Of a stretch of DNA of 64,000 nucleotides, positions 34,541 to 44,581 are shown piece after piece. Source of the DNA: Rhodocyclales bacterium (GTDB lineage: Bacteria > Pseudomonadota > Gammaproteobacteria > Burkholderiales > Rhodocyclaceae); contig JACPEH010000011.1 in assembly GCA_016183655.1 (NCBI GenBank), positions 1 through 64,000 on the forward strand, written 5' to 3'. Each line of letters begins with the position of its first letter. Position 1 is the stretch's first letter. The position numbers were made by a program, and so were the translations under genes. Under the pieces are notes generated by a model. It searched no databases. It saw only the letters and a list, made by a program, of their open reading frames with translations, and was not told where the DNA came from.

Positions 34541-35968
34541 ATGTTGCAACTGAGCCTCAACGCCGAATCGTCGCTGCCGCTGGTCGACCAGATCGTCGGC
34601 GGCATCCGCGCACACATCGACGACCGTCTGCTGCGCGCCGGCATGCGCCTGCCGCCGATCCGCGGCTTTGCCGAAGCGCACGCGGTGAGCCGCTTCACCG
34701 TGGTCGAGGCCTACGACCGGCTGGTGGCGCTCGGCTACGTCACCTCGCGCCGCGGTTCCGGCTTCTACGTCGCCAGCCGCAACGCGCTGCCGGCCGGCGA
34801 GGCCGAGCGCGGCGAGCTCGAACGCGCCTTCGACAACGCCGGGGTGATGCACCAGTGCCTGGAGGATGCGCCGGAGCGGCTGAAGGCCGGCGTCGGCTGG
34901 CTGCCGCCGGAATGGATGGACGAGGAAGGCGTGCGCCGCAACCTGCGCGCGCTGTCGCGCCGTCCCGACGTGCATGCGACGACCTACGGCACCGCGCTCG
35001 GCTACCGGCCGCTGCGCGAGCAGCTGCAGATCAAGCTCGCCGAGTTCGGCATCGCCGCGCCGGCCGACCAGATCATCCTCACCCACGGTGCCACGCAGGC
35101 GCTCGACATCATCGCACGCACGCTGATCCAGCCCGGCGACTGCGTGCTGGTGGACGATCCGGGCTACTGGAACCTGTTCGCCAACCTGCGTCTCTACGGC
35201 GCCAACCTGGTCGGCGTGCCGCGCAACGACAATGGTCCCGACCCGGACGCGCTCGAAGCCCTGCTCCAGGAGCACCGGCCGAAGGCCTTCTTCACGCACT
35301 CGGTGCTGCACAACCCGACCTCCGGCAACCTGACGCCGGCAACCGCGTTCCGCGTGCTGCAGCTGGCGGAGAAGCACGACTTCCTGATCGTCGAGGACGA
35401 CGCCTACGGCGACTTCCACCCGGGTCCGGCGACGCGGCTGGCGCAGCTTGACCAGCTGAACCGCGTGATCTACGTCGGCAGTTTCGCCAAGACGCTGTCG
35501 GCCGACCTGCGCGTCGGCTTCCTCGCCTGCCGGCCGGAATTGCGGGCACGCTTCTCCGACGTCAAGATCGTCTCCTGCGTGTCTACCTCGGAGTTCGCCG
35601 AGCGCATGGTCTACCTGATGCTCACCGAAGGGCATTACCGCAAGCTGATCGAGCGCTTGCAGGGGCGGCTCGCCGACGCCACCAGCCGTACGCTGCGCAT
35701 GCTCGAACGTGCCGGGCTGAGCACGCACGGCGAACCGAAGGGGGGAATGTTCGTCTGGGCCGAGGTGCCGGGGATCGGCGATGCCGCCTGCCTGGCCAGC
35801 GATGCGGCGGCGAGCGGCATCATGCTGTCGCCGGGCAGCATCTTCCGCCCGCAGCAGCAGCCCTCCCCGTGCCTGCGCTTCAACGTCGCCTACGCGCTCG
35901 ACAAGCGGCTGGAACGCTACCTCGGCGAGGCGCTGCCGCGGCTCGCCGGCAAGTGCTGTCGGGACTGA
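34541..35968 (+). CDS. MocR-type GntR transcription factor with aminotransferase-like domain
   Basis: This 475-residue protein has an N-terminal winged helix (residues about 8-75: LPLVDQIVGGIRAHIDDRLL; LPPIRGFAEAHAVSRFTVVE) and a fold-type I aminotransferase domain that binds PLP (TYGTALGYRPLREQL; THGATQALDIIARTL; VLHNPTSGNLTP; the PLP lysine in SFAKTLSADLRVGFL). Such proteins regulate genes for PLP, GABA, taurine or D-amino-acid metabolism. The neighbours do not reveal its target. The ribosome binding site AGGAGA precedes the ATG. Confidence 0.88.
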   Translation: MLQLSLNAESSLPLVDQIVGGIRAHIDDRLLRAGMRLPPIRGFAEAHAVSRFTVVEAYDRLVALGYVTSRRGSGFYVASRNALPAGEAERGELERAFDNAGVMHQCLEDAPERLKAGVGWLPPEWMDEEGVRRNLRALSRRPDVHATTYGTALGYRPLREQLQIKLAEFGIAAPADQIILTHGATQALDIIARTLIQPGDCVLVDDPGYWNLFANLRLYGANLVGVPRNDNGPDPDALEALLQEHRPKAFFTHSVLHNPTSGNLTPATAFRVLQLAEKHDFLIVEDDAYGDFHPGPATRLAQLDQLNRVIYVGSFAKTLSADLRVGFLACRPELRARFSDVKIVSCVSTSEFAERMVYLMLTEGHYRKLIERLQGRLADATSRTLRMLERAGLSTHGEPKGGMFVWAEVPGIGDAACLASDAAASGIMLSPGSIFRPQQQPSPCLRFNVAYALDKRLERYLGEALPRLAGKCCRD

Positions 35969-35972
35969 CGCG

Positions 35973-37307
35973 CTAACGCGACTCCTTGATCAGCCGGCCG
36001 AAGCCCGGCTGCAGCGGGCGCGCGTTGTTGCGGTAGAGGCGCGAGAAGATCGCGATCTGCTCGGCGGACGCCTGCACCGGCTGCTTCAGCACCAGCCACT
36101 GCACGTTCTCGGTGCACGGCGGCGTCGTCAGCGAGCCCATGTAGGTGTAGTAGCTGCGGTCCGCCGGCAGGAGCTTCGCCGGGTCGATGGCCACGTTCGG
36201 CGGCGCCACCTCCTCGTTCGTTTCCAGCGGCAGGTGGTTCCACAAGGTCTGGATGAACGGATTCTCGTCGCCGCGCTCGATCAGCACGGCGACCACCGCC
36301 AGCCGCCCGTCCTCGGCCTTGTGCACGAAATGGGCGACCATCTCGAAACCCTTGCCGTTGACCCGCTCCTCGGCCGGGCGGTGGAAATGGAACTGGACCA
36401 GCTCGTAGGTCTTGCCGAGCAGGACCAGGCTGCTGCCGCCGACGGCGACCTGGACGGTGTGGCCGTTGTCGACGATGCGGAAGTGCGACGGGCGCCAGGC
36501 GAATTCGATCGTCGGCAGGTCGACGCGGATGCCGTCGCGGATGTCGATCGGCGACTGGCGCTTGCCGCTGGCGCAGGCGGCGTACTCCGGCTTCAGCTTG
36601 CCCCAATGCTCGGGGCCGCCTTCGCCCTCGTAGGCCCAGTGGATATGCGCATGGGAGCGGGCTGCCGCGCTCGTCGGTGCCGACGCTTTGGCCGCTGCCG
36701 GACGGGGTGCCGGTTGCGCGGCGGCGATTTTCGGCGCCGCCGGGGCGGCCACTGCCGGCGTCCTGACCGGCGCCACGCCGGCCTGTTTCAGGTTCTTCTG
36801 GAATTCCTTCTGCACCTGCTGCTGGATCATCGCGTCGTTGGCGCGGCGCAGGTCAAGGGCGGCCTCGTTGGCTTTCTCCGCCAGCTTGCTGGCGGCGGAC
36901 TGCGCCGCCACCGGCGAGCGTGGCCGGCACACCTCGCGCAGCAGCTTGTCGTCGAGGCTGCCGGAGCGCACCGGCATTTCCGCCGCGTTCTTTACCTCTT
37001 CCGCGCGCAATATCTCGTCATCGGCCTTGCGCCAGGTGCGCTTGAGCGTGGCATAGGTGCGCAGCGTGCAATCGTAGCGGGTCAGCGTTTCGATGCTCTT
37101 GTAGCTGCCGGCACTGCGGGGGTCGGTCAGTTCCTTGTCGAACAGCACGCGGCCGAGCGCCACCTGTCGGTTCCCCTCTTCCTTCTGCACGCTGGCCGGA
37201 TCGATCTCGATCCGTTTGCCGGCGTCGGCCGAAATGGCCACCCAGGCCGCCTGCGCGCAGATCGGCAGGACGGCGGCCATCAACGCGGCGGCAAGATGCT
37301 GGCGCAT
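35973..37307 (-). CDS. Secreted adhesin-E-like/alpha-carbonic anhydrase fusion protein
   Basis: This 444-residue protein has a signal peptide (HLAAALMAAVLPICAQA), an N-terminal domain (residues about 20-135: WVAISADAGKRIEIDPASVQ; YKSIETLTRYDCTLRTYATL) resembling surface-adhesin E, an Ala/Pro-rich linker (about 175-220) and an alpha-carbonic anhydrase domain (about 222-440). The latter shows HWAYEGEGGPEHWGKL, CASGKRQSPIDI, QFHFHRPAEE and VAHFVH with the three zinc histidines, and GSLTTPPCTENVQW. It would hydrate CO2 in the periplasm. It begins divergently from the thiC leader; it ends four bases from the regulator gene. Confidence 0.85.
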   Translation of the reverse strand: MRQHLAAALMAAVLPICAQAAWVAISADAGKRIEIDPASVQKEEGNRQVALGRVLFDKELTDPRSAGSYKSIETLTRYDCTLRTYATLKRTWRKADDEILRAEEVKNAAEMPVRSGSLDDKLLREVCRPRSPVAAQSAASKLAEKANEAALDLRRANDAMIQQQVQKEFQKNLKQAGVAPVRTPAVAAPAAPKIAAAQPAPRPAAAKASAPTSAAARSHAHIHWAYEGEGGPEHWGKLKPEYAACASGKRQSPIDIRDGIRVDLPTIEFAWRPSHFRIVDNGHTVQVAVGGSSLVLLGKTYELVQFHFHRPAEERVNGKGFEMVAHFVHKAEDGRLAVVAVLIERGDENPFIQTLWNHLPLETNEEVAPPNVAIDPAKLLPADRSYYTYMGSLTTPPCTENVQWLVLKQPVQASAEQIAIFSRLYRNNARPLQPGFGRLIKESR

Positions 37308-37396
37308 GACGCGACTCCCTCTGAATTCAGACAATTCTGGCTTTTATCTCTCAACGTAGACGCATCGGCCGCAACCGGGAAAACTTTAGCCCATGA

Positions 37397-39538
<2,142 letters not shown>

Positions 39539-39562
39539 CTTGGCCTTGAGATCCGGATCGCG

Positions 39563-39874
39563 ATGATTTCCGCCGAAACCCTGCAAGCCGCCATCGGTAC
39601 GGTTGCCGCCGACGACAAGCCGAAGCGCATCGTGCTCTTCGGCTCGTACGCCCGCGGCGACGCCAGCGACGATTCCGATCTCGACCTGCTGGTCATCGAA
39701 GAGACGGTGGAAGACCGGGCACGCGAAATGGTTCGCCTGCGTCGGCTGTTGCGCCCCTTGCGGGTGCCGGTCGATATCCTCGTCTATTCTGCGGACGAGG
39801 TTGCGCGCTGGGGCGACCAACCGGGCTCGGCGCTCTACTGGGCCTTGCGCGAGGGCAAGGTCGTTCATGGCTGA
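39563..39874 (+). CDS. MNT-type nucleotidyltransferase (putative antitoxin)
   Basis: This 103-residue protein has the minimal nucleotidyltransferase signature GSYARGDASDDSDLDLLVI (residues about 28-46) with the two catalytic aspartates in SDLDLL, and a third acidic position around VDILVYSADE. Members paired with HEPN proteins neutralise them, in the best studied cases by adding AMP to a tyrosine. It overlaps the HEPN gene by eight bases, so the pair is translationally coupled. It lies 24 bases after thiC. Confidence 0.85.
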   Translation: MISAETLQAAIGTVAADDKPKRIVLFGSYARGDASDDSDLDLLVIEETVEDRAREMVRLRRLLRPLRVPVDILVYSADEVARWGDQPGSALYWALREGKVVHG

Positions 39875-40271
39875 AGCCACGGTCGCCCTGATGTTGCTGA
39901 CGGCGGCGCGGCAGGATGCCAAGGCTTTTTCCGCACTCGCCGGCCTGGCCGACATCGGCGACGCCATCGTTGGTTTCCACGCCCAACAGGCGGTTGAAAA
40001 AGCGCTCAAGTCGGTACTTTCCGCCCACCGCGTCGAATTCCGGCGCACCCATGACATCGCCGAACTGCTCGATCTTTTGTTCGATCACCAACTGGCAGCG
40101 CCACCGGATGCGGATCGCCTCGACGAGTTGAATCCCTACGCAGTCGATGCCCGCTACGGCTTGCTGGAATTGAGCTCGGAACTCGACCGCCAGGCGCTTG
40201 CAGCGATCCTTGTCCGCGTTCTGGACTGGGCTGCGGGAAGCAACGACCAACCATCATCGACTGCGTCATGA
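39867..40271 (+). CDS. HEPN-domain protein (putative toxin)
   Basis: This 134-residue all-helical protein has the HEPN pattern [15 protein letters not shown]...[19 protein letters not shown] followed by [13 protein letters not shown]. The RVEFRRTH stretch has an R-x6-H spacing that could correspond to the RNase motif of toxic HEPN proteins. Partner of the MNT gene upstream. Many such pairs are toxin-antitoxin systems, others are of unknown role. The stop overlaps the start of the next gene (ATGA). Confidence 0.8.
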   Translation: MAEATVALMLLTAARQDAKAFSALAGLADIGDAIVGFHAQQAVEKALKSVLSAHRVEFRRTHDIAELLDLLFDHQLAAPPDADRLDELNPYAVDARYGLLELSSELDRQALAAILVRVLDWAAGSNDQPSSTAS

Positions 40272-40522
40272 CCTGTCGCCCCGGCTGCGCCGCTTGCTGC
40301 ATCGCGCCGTCGATCACCAGCCCGCTGCCCGGCATGCCCCACGGCAAGCCGGCCGGGGTCCGCTGCGTGCAGCTCGACGCGGACGGGCGCTGCCGGGTCT
40401 TCGGCCGTCCGGAGCGCCCTGCCTTCTGTGCCGGCCTGCAACCCTCGGCCGAGATGTGCGGCGAGACGCGCGACTACGCGATGGTCTGGCTGGCCCAGCT
40501 GGAACGGGCGACGGCGCCGTGA
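40268..40522 (+). CDS. YkgJ-type cysteine cluster protein
   Basis: This 84-residue protein has the cysteine pattern of the YkgJ/DUF (CxxCxxCC) family: [20 protein letters not shown] near the start, then [17 protein letters not shown] and [13 protein letters not shown]. The cysteines would bind zinc or an iron-sulfur cluster. Cytoplasmic. It is translationally coupled to the HEPN gene by an ATGA overlap, although families of this type are normally independent of toxin-antitoxin genes. Confidence 0.85.
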   Translation: MTCRPGCAACCIAPSITSPLPGMPHGKPAGVRCVQLDADGRCRVFGRPERPAFCAGLQPSAEMCGETRDYAMVWLAQLERATAP

Positions 40523-40571
40523 ATGGTAAGATGCCGCCCTTCCCGATGACCTCAGCCAGCGAACCGCCGCC

Positions 40572-41396
40572 GTGGACCCGATCCTCCTCCTCAAAGCCCT
40601 GATCCTCGGCCTCGTCGAAGGCTTCACCGAATTCCTGCCGATTTCCTCGACCGGCCACCTGATCCTCGCCGGCGACCTGCTCGACTTCAACGACGACCGC
40701 GGCAAGCTGTTCGAGATCGTCATCCAGTCCGGCGCCATCCTCGCCGTCGTCTGGGAATACCGCACCCGCATCGGCGCCGTGCTCGGCGGTGCGCTGCACG
40801 ACCGCGGCGCGCAGCGTTTTCTGCTCAACCTGTTGGTCGCCTTCCTGCCGCTCGCCGTGCTCGGCCTGCTCTTCGGCAAGGCGATCAAGGCGCACCTGTT
40901 CAACCCGATCGCCGTCGCCACCACCTTCATCCTCGGCGCCTTCGTCATCCTCTGGGCCGAAAAGCGGCAGCACCGGATCCGCTTCGAATCGGTCGACGAG
41001 CTGGGCGTCGTCGACGCCTTCAAGCTCGGCCTGGCGCAGGCGCTGGCGTTGATCCCCGGCACTTCGCGCTCGGGGGCGACGATCATCGGCGGCCTGTTCT
41101 TCGGCCTGTCGCGCAAGGCCGCCACCGAATTTTCGTTTTTCCTGGCGATTCCGACGCTGGGCGCGGCGACGGTCTACCAGCTGTACAAGGAACGCCATCT
41201 GCTCGCGTTCGACGATGTCGGCATGTGGGCGGTCGGCTTCGTCGCCGCCTTCGTCTCCGCGTTCCTCTGCGTGCGCTGGCTGCTGCGCTACATCTCCAGC
41301 CACGACTTCACGGTCTTTGCCTGGTATCGCATCGTCTTCGGCCTGGTCGTGCTGGTCACCGCCCACTTCGGCCTGGTCGACTGGTCGCATGGCTGA
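40572..41396 (+). CDS. uppP: Undecaprenyl-diphosphatase
   Basis: This 274-residue integral membrane enzyme recycles undecaprenyl pyrophosphate to the monophosphate carrier used in wall synthesis. The two signatures are [19 protein letters not shown] (residues about 15-33) and the [10 protein letters not shown] motif near residue 160. It starts with GTG at 40572. A TAAGAT (40527-40532) resembles a -10 element upstream. It overlaps the following hydrolase gene by eight bases. Confidence 0.93.
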   Translation: MDPILLLKALILGLVEGFTEFLPISSTGHLILAGDLLDFNDDRGKLFEIVIQSGAILAVVWEYRTRIGAVLGGALHDRGAQRFLLNLLVAFLPLAVLGLLFGKAIKAHLFNPIAVATTFILGAFVILWAEKRQHRIRFESVDELGVVDAFKLGLAQALALIPGTSRSGATIIGGLFFGLSRKAATEFSFFLAIPTLGAATVYQLYKERHLLAFDDVGMWAVGFVAAFVSAFLCVRWLLRYISSHDFTVFAWYRIVFGLVVLVTAHFGLVDWSHG

Positions 41397-42393
41397 TTAC
41401 GCCCGGCCGGGACCGTTCGCGGTCGCGGTCGAGGACGGCGAGTGGCGCGACCCGGCACGCGACCGCCGCATCGCCTGGCGCCGCTACCGGCCGCAGGCTG
41501 CGGGCGGCCCGTCCGTAACGCGCGCTCCGCTGGTCCTCCATTCGCACGGCCTCGGCGGCTCCCGCGCCAGCGGCGCCGGCTGGCTGGCGCACTGGGCCTC
41601 GTGGGGCATCGCCGCGCTTGCCGTGCAGCATCCGGGCAGCGACGCCAGTGCGCTGCCGTCGGACTCGCCGCTGGCCTTGCGCCATCTGCTGCGCAGCGCC
41701 GTCGATGCGGCGCAGCTCGCCGCCCGCCAGCACGACCTGTGTTTCGCCCTCGACCGGCTGACGGCGGACGCGCCGCCGGCAATGGGGGTTTCCGGCCATT
41801 CCTTCGGTGCCGTCAGCGCGCTGCGCCTGATCGGCGAGCGGCGCGGGCGTGACCACGCGTCGAGCGCAAGCCCCGGCATTCATGCCGGGGTGAGCGAGAC
41901 GAAGACACCAGCAGGGCGCGCACCGCGCGCCCGCTCTGTATCGTGGGAAGCCCCGGACCTTCAGGTCGGGGAGCTCCACGACCTGCCGGCCGACCCGCGG
42001 CTGGCCGCGGCGATCCTGTTCAGCCCGTCGGCGCGCGGCGGCACGCTGCCGCTGGCCGAGCGCTTCGCCGGCGTCACCGTGCCCTGCCTGCACCTGACCG
42101 GCAGCCGCGACGATGGCATCGGGCCCGGCGACATCCGGGCCGCCGACCGCTGCCTGCCGTTTGCCCACATGCCGCCGCCGCACCAGCACCTGCTGGTGCT
42201 CGACGGGGCGACGCATCCGGAGTTTGCCGGCGAGTTCGTCGGCGATTCTCCGGGCCGGCATGTCCGCCTGCTGCAGGCCGCGAGCACGGCGTTCTGGCTC
42301 TGCCACCTATTTGCCGACGCGGAGGCGGGGGCGTGGCTGCGCAACGGCCTGCCGCAGCTTCTGGAAAGCGGCGACCGGCTGCTGCAGAAGTAG
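41389..42393 (+). CDS. Alpha/beta hydrolase containing an in-frame palindromic-element insertion
   Basis: This 334-residue predicted dienelactone-hydrolase-like enzyme (292 residues without the insert) has the oxyanion loop [16 protein letters not shown], the nucleophile elbow [13 protein letters not shown] (Ser at about 133), TGSRDDG with the acid, and LDGATHPEF with the catalytic His. Between GERRGRD and [18 protein letters not shown] lie 42 residues encoded entirely by the 126-bp palindromic repeat (41854-41979), which keeps the frame open. These residues should form an extra surface loop, provided the gene is still expressed. Overlaps the uppP stop. Substrate unknown. Confidence 0.75.
   Translation: MADYARPGPFAVAVEDGEWRDPARDRRIAWRRYRPQAAGGPSVTRAPLVLHSHGLGGSRASGAGWLAHWASWGIAALAVQHPGSDASALPSDSPLALRHLLRSAVDAAQLAARQHDLCFALDRLTADAPPAMGVSGHSFGAVSALRLIGERRGRDHASSASPGIHAGVSETKTPAGRAPRARSVSWEAPDLQVGELHDLPADPRLAAAILFSPSARGGTLPLAERFAGVTVPCLHLTGSRDDGIGPGDIRAADRCLPFAHMPPPHQHLLVLDGATHPEFAGEFVGDSPGRHVRLLQAASTAFWLCHLFADAEAGAWLRNGLPQLLESGDRLLQK
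41854..41979 (+). repeat. Palindromic element, copy B (126 bp), inside a coding sequence
   Basis: It is 94% identical (119 of 126 by my count) to copy C at 63731-63856. Three hairpins can form: CCCCGGCAT/ATGCCGGGG, GGGCGCGC/GCGCGCCC and CCCCGGACCT/AGGTCGGGG. The left and right hairpins resemble IS200/IS605-family ends; no transposase lies inside, so it would be a non-autonomous derivative. It follows GTGAC in the host gene. Its length is exactly 42 codons and the frame used here has no stop. Confidence 0.85.
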
Positions 42394-42404
42394 CCCCGCG
42401 CGCG

Positions 42405-42782
42405 TCAGCCTTCCTTCTTGCCGAGCAGATCCTTGAGGCCGGCGAACGGCTGCGCCGTGGCGCGGGCGGTGGCGGATTCCTCGTTGGCGACGGCCCGGCG
42501 GGCGGCCTCGGCATCCAGTTCGCGCGCGTGCTCGTTGTCGTGGCAGTAGACGCAGAGCAGCTCCCAGTTGCTGCCGTCGGGCGGGTTGTGGTCGTGGTTG
42601 TGGTCCTTGTGGTGCACGGTCAGTTCGCGCAGCCGTTCCCTGCTGAACTCGCGGCCGCAGCGGGCGCAAATCCACGGCAGCAGCTTCAGCGCCTGCGCCC
42701 GGTAGCCGGCCTCGCGCGCGTCGCGTTCGCGGCGGGCGGCGGCGATCACCTGATCGGCATGCCGGCGTTTCGTGTCGTCCAT
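42405..42782 (-). CDS. HNH nuclease family protein (YajD-like)
   Basis: This 125-residue protein has a zinc-binding HNH module: CARCGREFSRERLRELTVHH (CX2C followed by the first His), HNHDHNPPDG, NWELLCVYCHDNEH (second CX2C-H). The N-terminal helix is highly charged and the C-terminal tail is unstructured. YajD-type proteins have been annotated as putative HNH endonucleases; the biological role is unknown. It sits on the minus strand with the phosphodiesterase gene seven bases upstream. Confidence 0.85.
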   Translation of the reverse strand: MDDTKRRHADQVIAAARRERDAREAGYRAQALKLLPWICARCGREFSRERLRELTVHHKDHNHDHNPPDGSNWELLCVYCHDNEHARELDAEAARRAVANEESATARATAQPFAGLKDLLGKKEG

Positions 42783-42789
42783 GGCCGTC

Positions 42790-43953
42790 TCAAACGCGGA
42801 TGGAGACCAGCGGGACTTCCATTTCGTCCGCCGAGACGCCGCCGTGCACGCCGATCAGCGCGTGCCGCCGTTCGCCGGGCAGCCAGTCCTTGATCGTCCA
42901 GTTGTCGCGCATGATCAGCGCGAAATCGCCGATGCGCGAGGCCAGCCGCGGGTGCGCCGGGCCGGGGCCGAACCAGCCGTCGTCGATCAGCTGCGCGCAC
43001 GGCACCGCTTCCGCGGATTCGGCGAGGTAGCGCGCGACGTAGCGCTGGAAATCGCCGGCGGCGCCGGGTTTCAGGTAGCACCAGGCGACGCGCTGCTCGC
43101 CGCACAACGGCCGTGCCAGCAGCGCGGCCAGCTCGGGATGGTCGTCGAGCAGGACCAGCCGGCGCTCGGGTGAATCGATGAAGCCGTGGTCGGCGGTGAC
43201 CAGCAGCGCCGTGTCGCTGCCGGGCAGCGTTTCCAGTAGCGCATCGAAGGCGGTGCAGAACGCTGCCAGCGTCGCGCGCGCCTCCTTGCTGTCGGTGCCG
43301 AAGCGGTGCGCGACGCTGTCGAGCAGCGGCCAGTAGGCGTAGATGAATTTCTTTCCCGGCACCCGGACGAGGCCGCTCAAGGTCTGCATCAGGCCGTCGA
43401 GGTCGGCATAGGCGAGCGTGTCGGCGCCGCGCGAATGGAAGGTGTTGAACGGGCTGAAGGCGATCTCGCGCGGCGACAGCACCCAGGCCGGGCGATGCAT
43501 GCCGGGGTAGAGCGGCTGGTGGTCGAACAGCTTGGCCGTCAGTTGCGCCGGCGTCTCGGCGAACGGCTGGCCGACGCGCGGCGTCAGCGGCAGGATCGCC
43601 GTCACCGCCTGCTGTTCTTCCAGCCACATGTGCCAGCCGGTCAGCGCATGCCGGGCCGGCGGCAGGCCGGTCATGAAGGTCGGGATCGCCGCGGCGGTGG
43701 TCGAGGGAAAGACCGAGGAGAGCCGCATTCCGGCGTGCTCGCGCAGCGCGCCGCTGCCGTTCGCTTCGAGCTGGCGGGCGCCGAGGCCGTCGACGACGAA
43801 GAGGACGATGTTGCGCGCACGCGCCAGCGCTCTCGCCTCCAGCCGGTAGCGCGCCGCCAGCGGCGCCTGCGGCAGCGCCGGCACGCCGCAGGCGTCGCCG
43901 ATCGTGCGCATCAGGTTGGCAATGCTGCCGCCGGCGTAGTCGGGACGGATCAT
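42790..43953 (-). CDS. Type I phosphodiesterase/nucleotide pyrophosphatase-like protein
   Basis: This 387-residue member of the alkaline phosphatase superfamily shows NIVLFVVDGLGARQLEANGS (metal-binding Asp), SSVFPSTTAAAIPTFMTGLP with the nucleophile Thr, YAYWPLLDSVAHRFGTDSKE and LVTADHGFIDSP (Asp-His). It has no signal peptide, so it would be cytoplasmic; the substrate may be a phosphodiester or phosphonate. It overlaps the upstream YbhB gene by four bases. Confidence 0.85.
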   Translation of the reverse strand: MIRPDYAGGSIANLMRTIGDACGVPALPQAPLAARYRLEARALARARNIVLFVVDGLGARQLEANGSGALREHAGMRLSSVFPSTTAAAIPTFMTGLPPARHALTGWHMWLEEQQAVTAILPLTPRVGQPFAETPAQLTAKLFDHQPLYPGMHRPAWVLSPREIAFSPFNTFHSRGADTLAYADLDGLMQTLSGLVRVPGKKFIYAYWPLLDSVAHRFGTDSKEARATLAAFCTAFDALLETLPGSDTALLVTADHGFIDSPERRLVLLDDHPELAALLARPLCGEQRVAWCYLKPGAAGDFQRYVARYLAESAEAVPCAQLIDDGWFGPGPAHPRLASRIGDFALIMRDNWTIKDWLPGERRHALIGVHGGVSADEMEVPLVSIRV

Positions 43954-44420
43954 GCGCGCTGCTTCTGGTAGGTGCCGATGAGCTGCGCCTCGGCCAGCAC
44001 GTGGCTGCGCATCGCCGCTTCCAGCGCCGGCTTGTCGGGCCGTTGCAGGTTCAGTACGACGTCGAGCGCATACAGCTTGTGAAAGTAGCGGTGCCGTCCG
44101 ATCGGCGGACAGGGGCCGCCGTAGCCGGTACGCTGCCAGTCGTTGGTCCCCTCCCCGGTTCCGGGCGGCAGCGCGGCGACGGCTTCGGCGAGGCCTGCCG
44201 CGGTCGGCGGCAGGTTGAAGAGCACCCAGTGCACCCAGGTCATCTTCGGCGCCGCCGGGTCCGGCGCGTCGGGGTCGTCGACGATCAGCGCCAGGCTTTT
44301 CGTGCCGGGCGGGATGCCGCTCCAGGCCAGCGGCGGCGAGACGTTGGCGCCCTCGCAGGTGTGGCGGGCGGGGATCGTTCCCTGGTGGGTGAAGGCGGAG
44401 GAAGTCAGTTGCAGGCTCAT
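43950..44420 (-). CDS. YbhB/YbcL family Raf kinase inhibitor-like protein
   Basis: This 156-residue PEBP-fold protein has NVSPPLAWSGIPPGTKSLAL, IVDDPDAPDPAAPKMTWVHW (the DPDxP motif and WxHW) and PCPPIGRHRYFHKLYALD. PEBP proteins bind anionic ligands; bacterial functions are unclear. It has no signal peptide. First gene of a three-gene minus-strand run with the phosphodiesterase and HNH genes. Confidence 0.9.
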   Translation of the reverse strand: MSLQLTSSAFTHQGTIPARHTCEGANVSPPLAWSGIPPGTKSLALIVDDPDAPDPAAPKMTWVHWVLFNLPPTAAGLAEAVAALPPGTGEGTNDWQRTGYGGPCPPIGRHRYFHKLYALDVVLNLQRPDKPALEAAMRSHVLAEAQLIGTYQKQRA

Positions 44421-44538
44421 GATGGATTCTCCCGAACGAGGGGCTGGCGGCCCGCAGTCCGGGCGCGGCTTTCCGCTCGCCCCGGGCTCCGGTTTTTGCC
44501 CTTTCTCCCTGTCACCTTAGCATGTGCCGGCGATGAAA

Positions 44539-44560
44539 AAAGGGGGCCGAAGCCCCCTTT
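44539..44560 (-). terminator. Intrinsic terminator of phaC
   Basis: Minus strand AAAGGGGGC, loop TTCG, GCCCCCTTT with a following TTT run (T-rich to about 44536) forms a strong stem (44539-44547 with 44552-44560), 22 bases after the phaC stop codon. The preceding gap 44421-44538 holds no gene; only the promoter region of the YbhB gene is expected there. Confidence 0.85.
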
Positions 44561-44581
44561 CGGAATTGCTCGCGGACCGGC

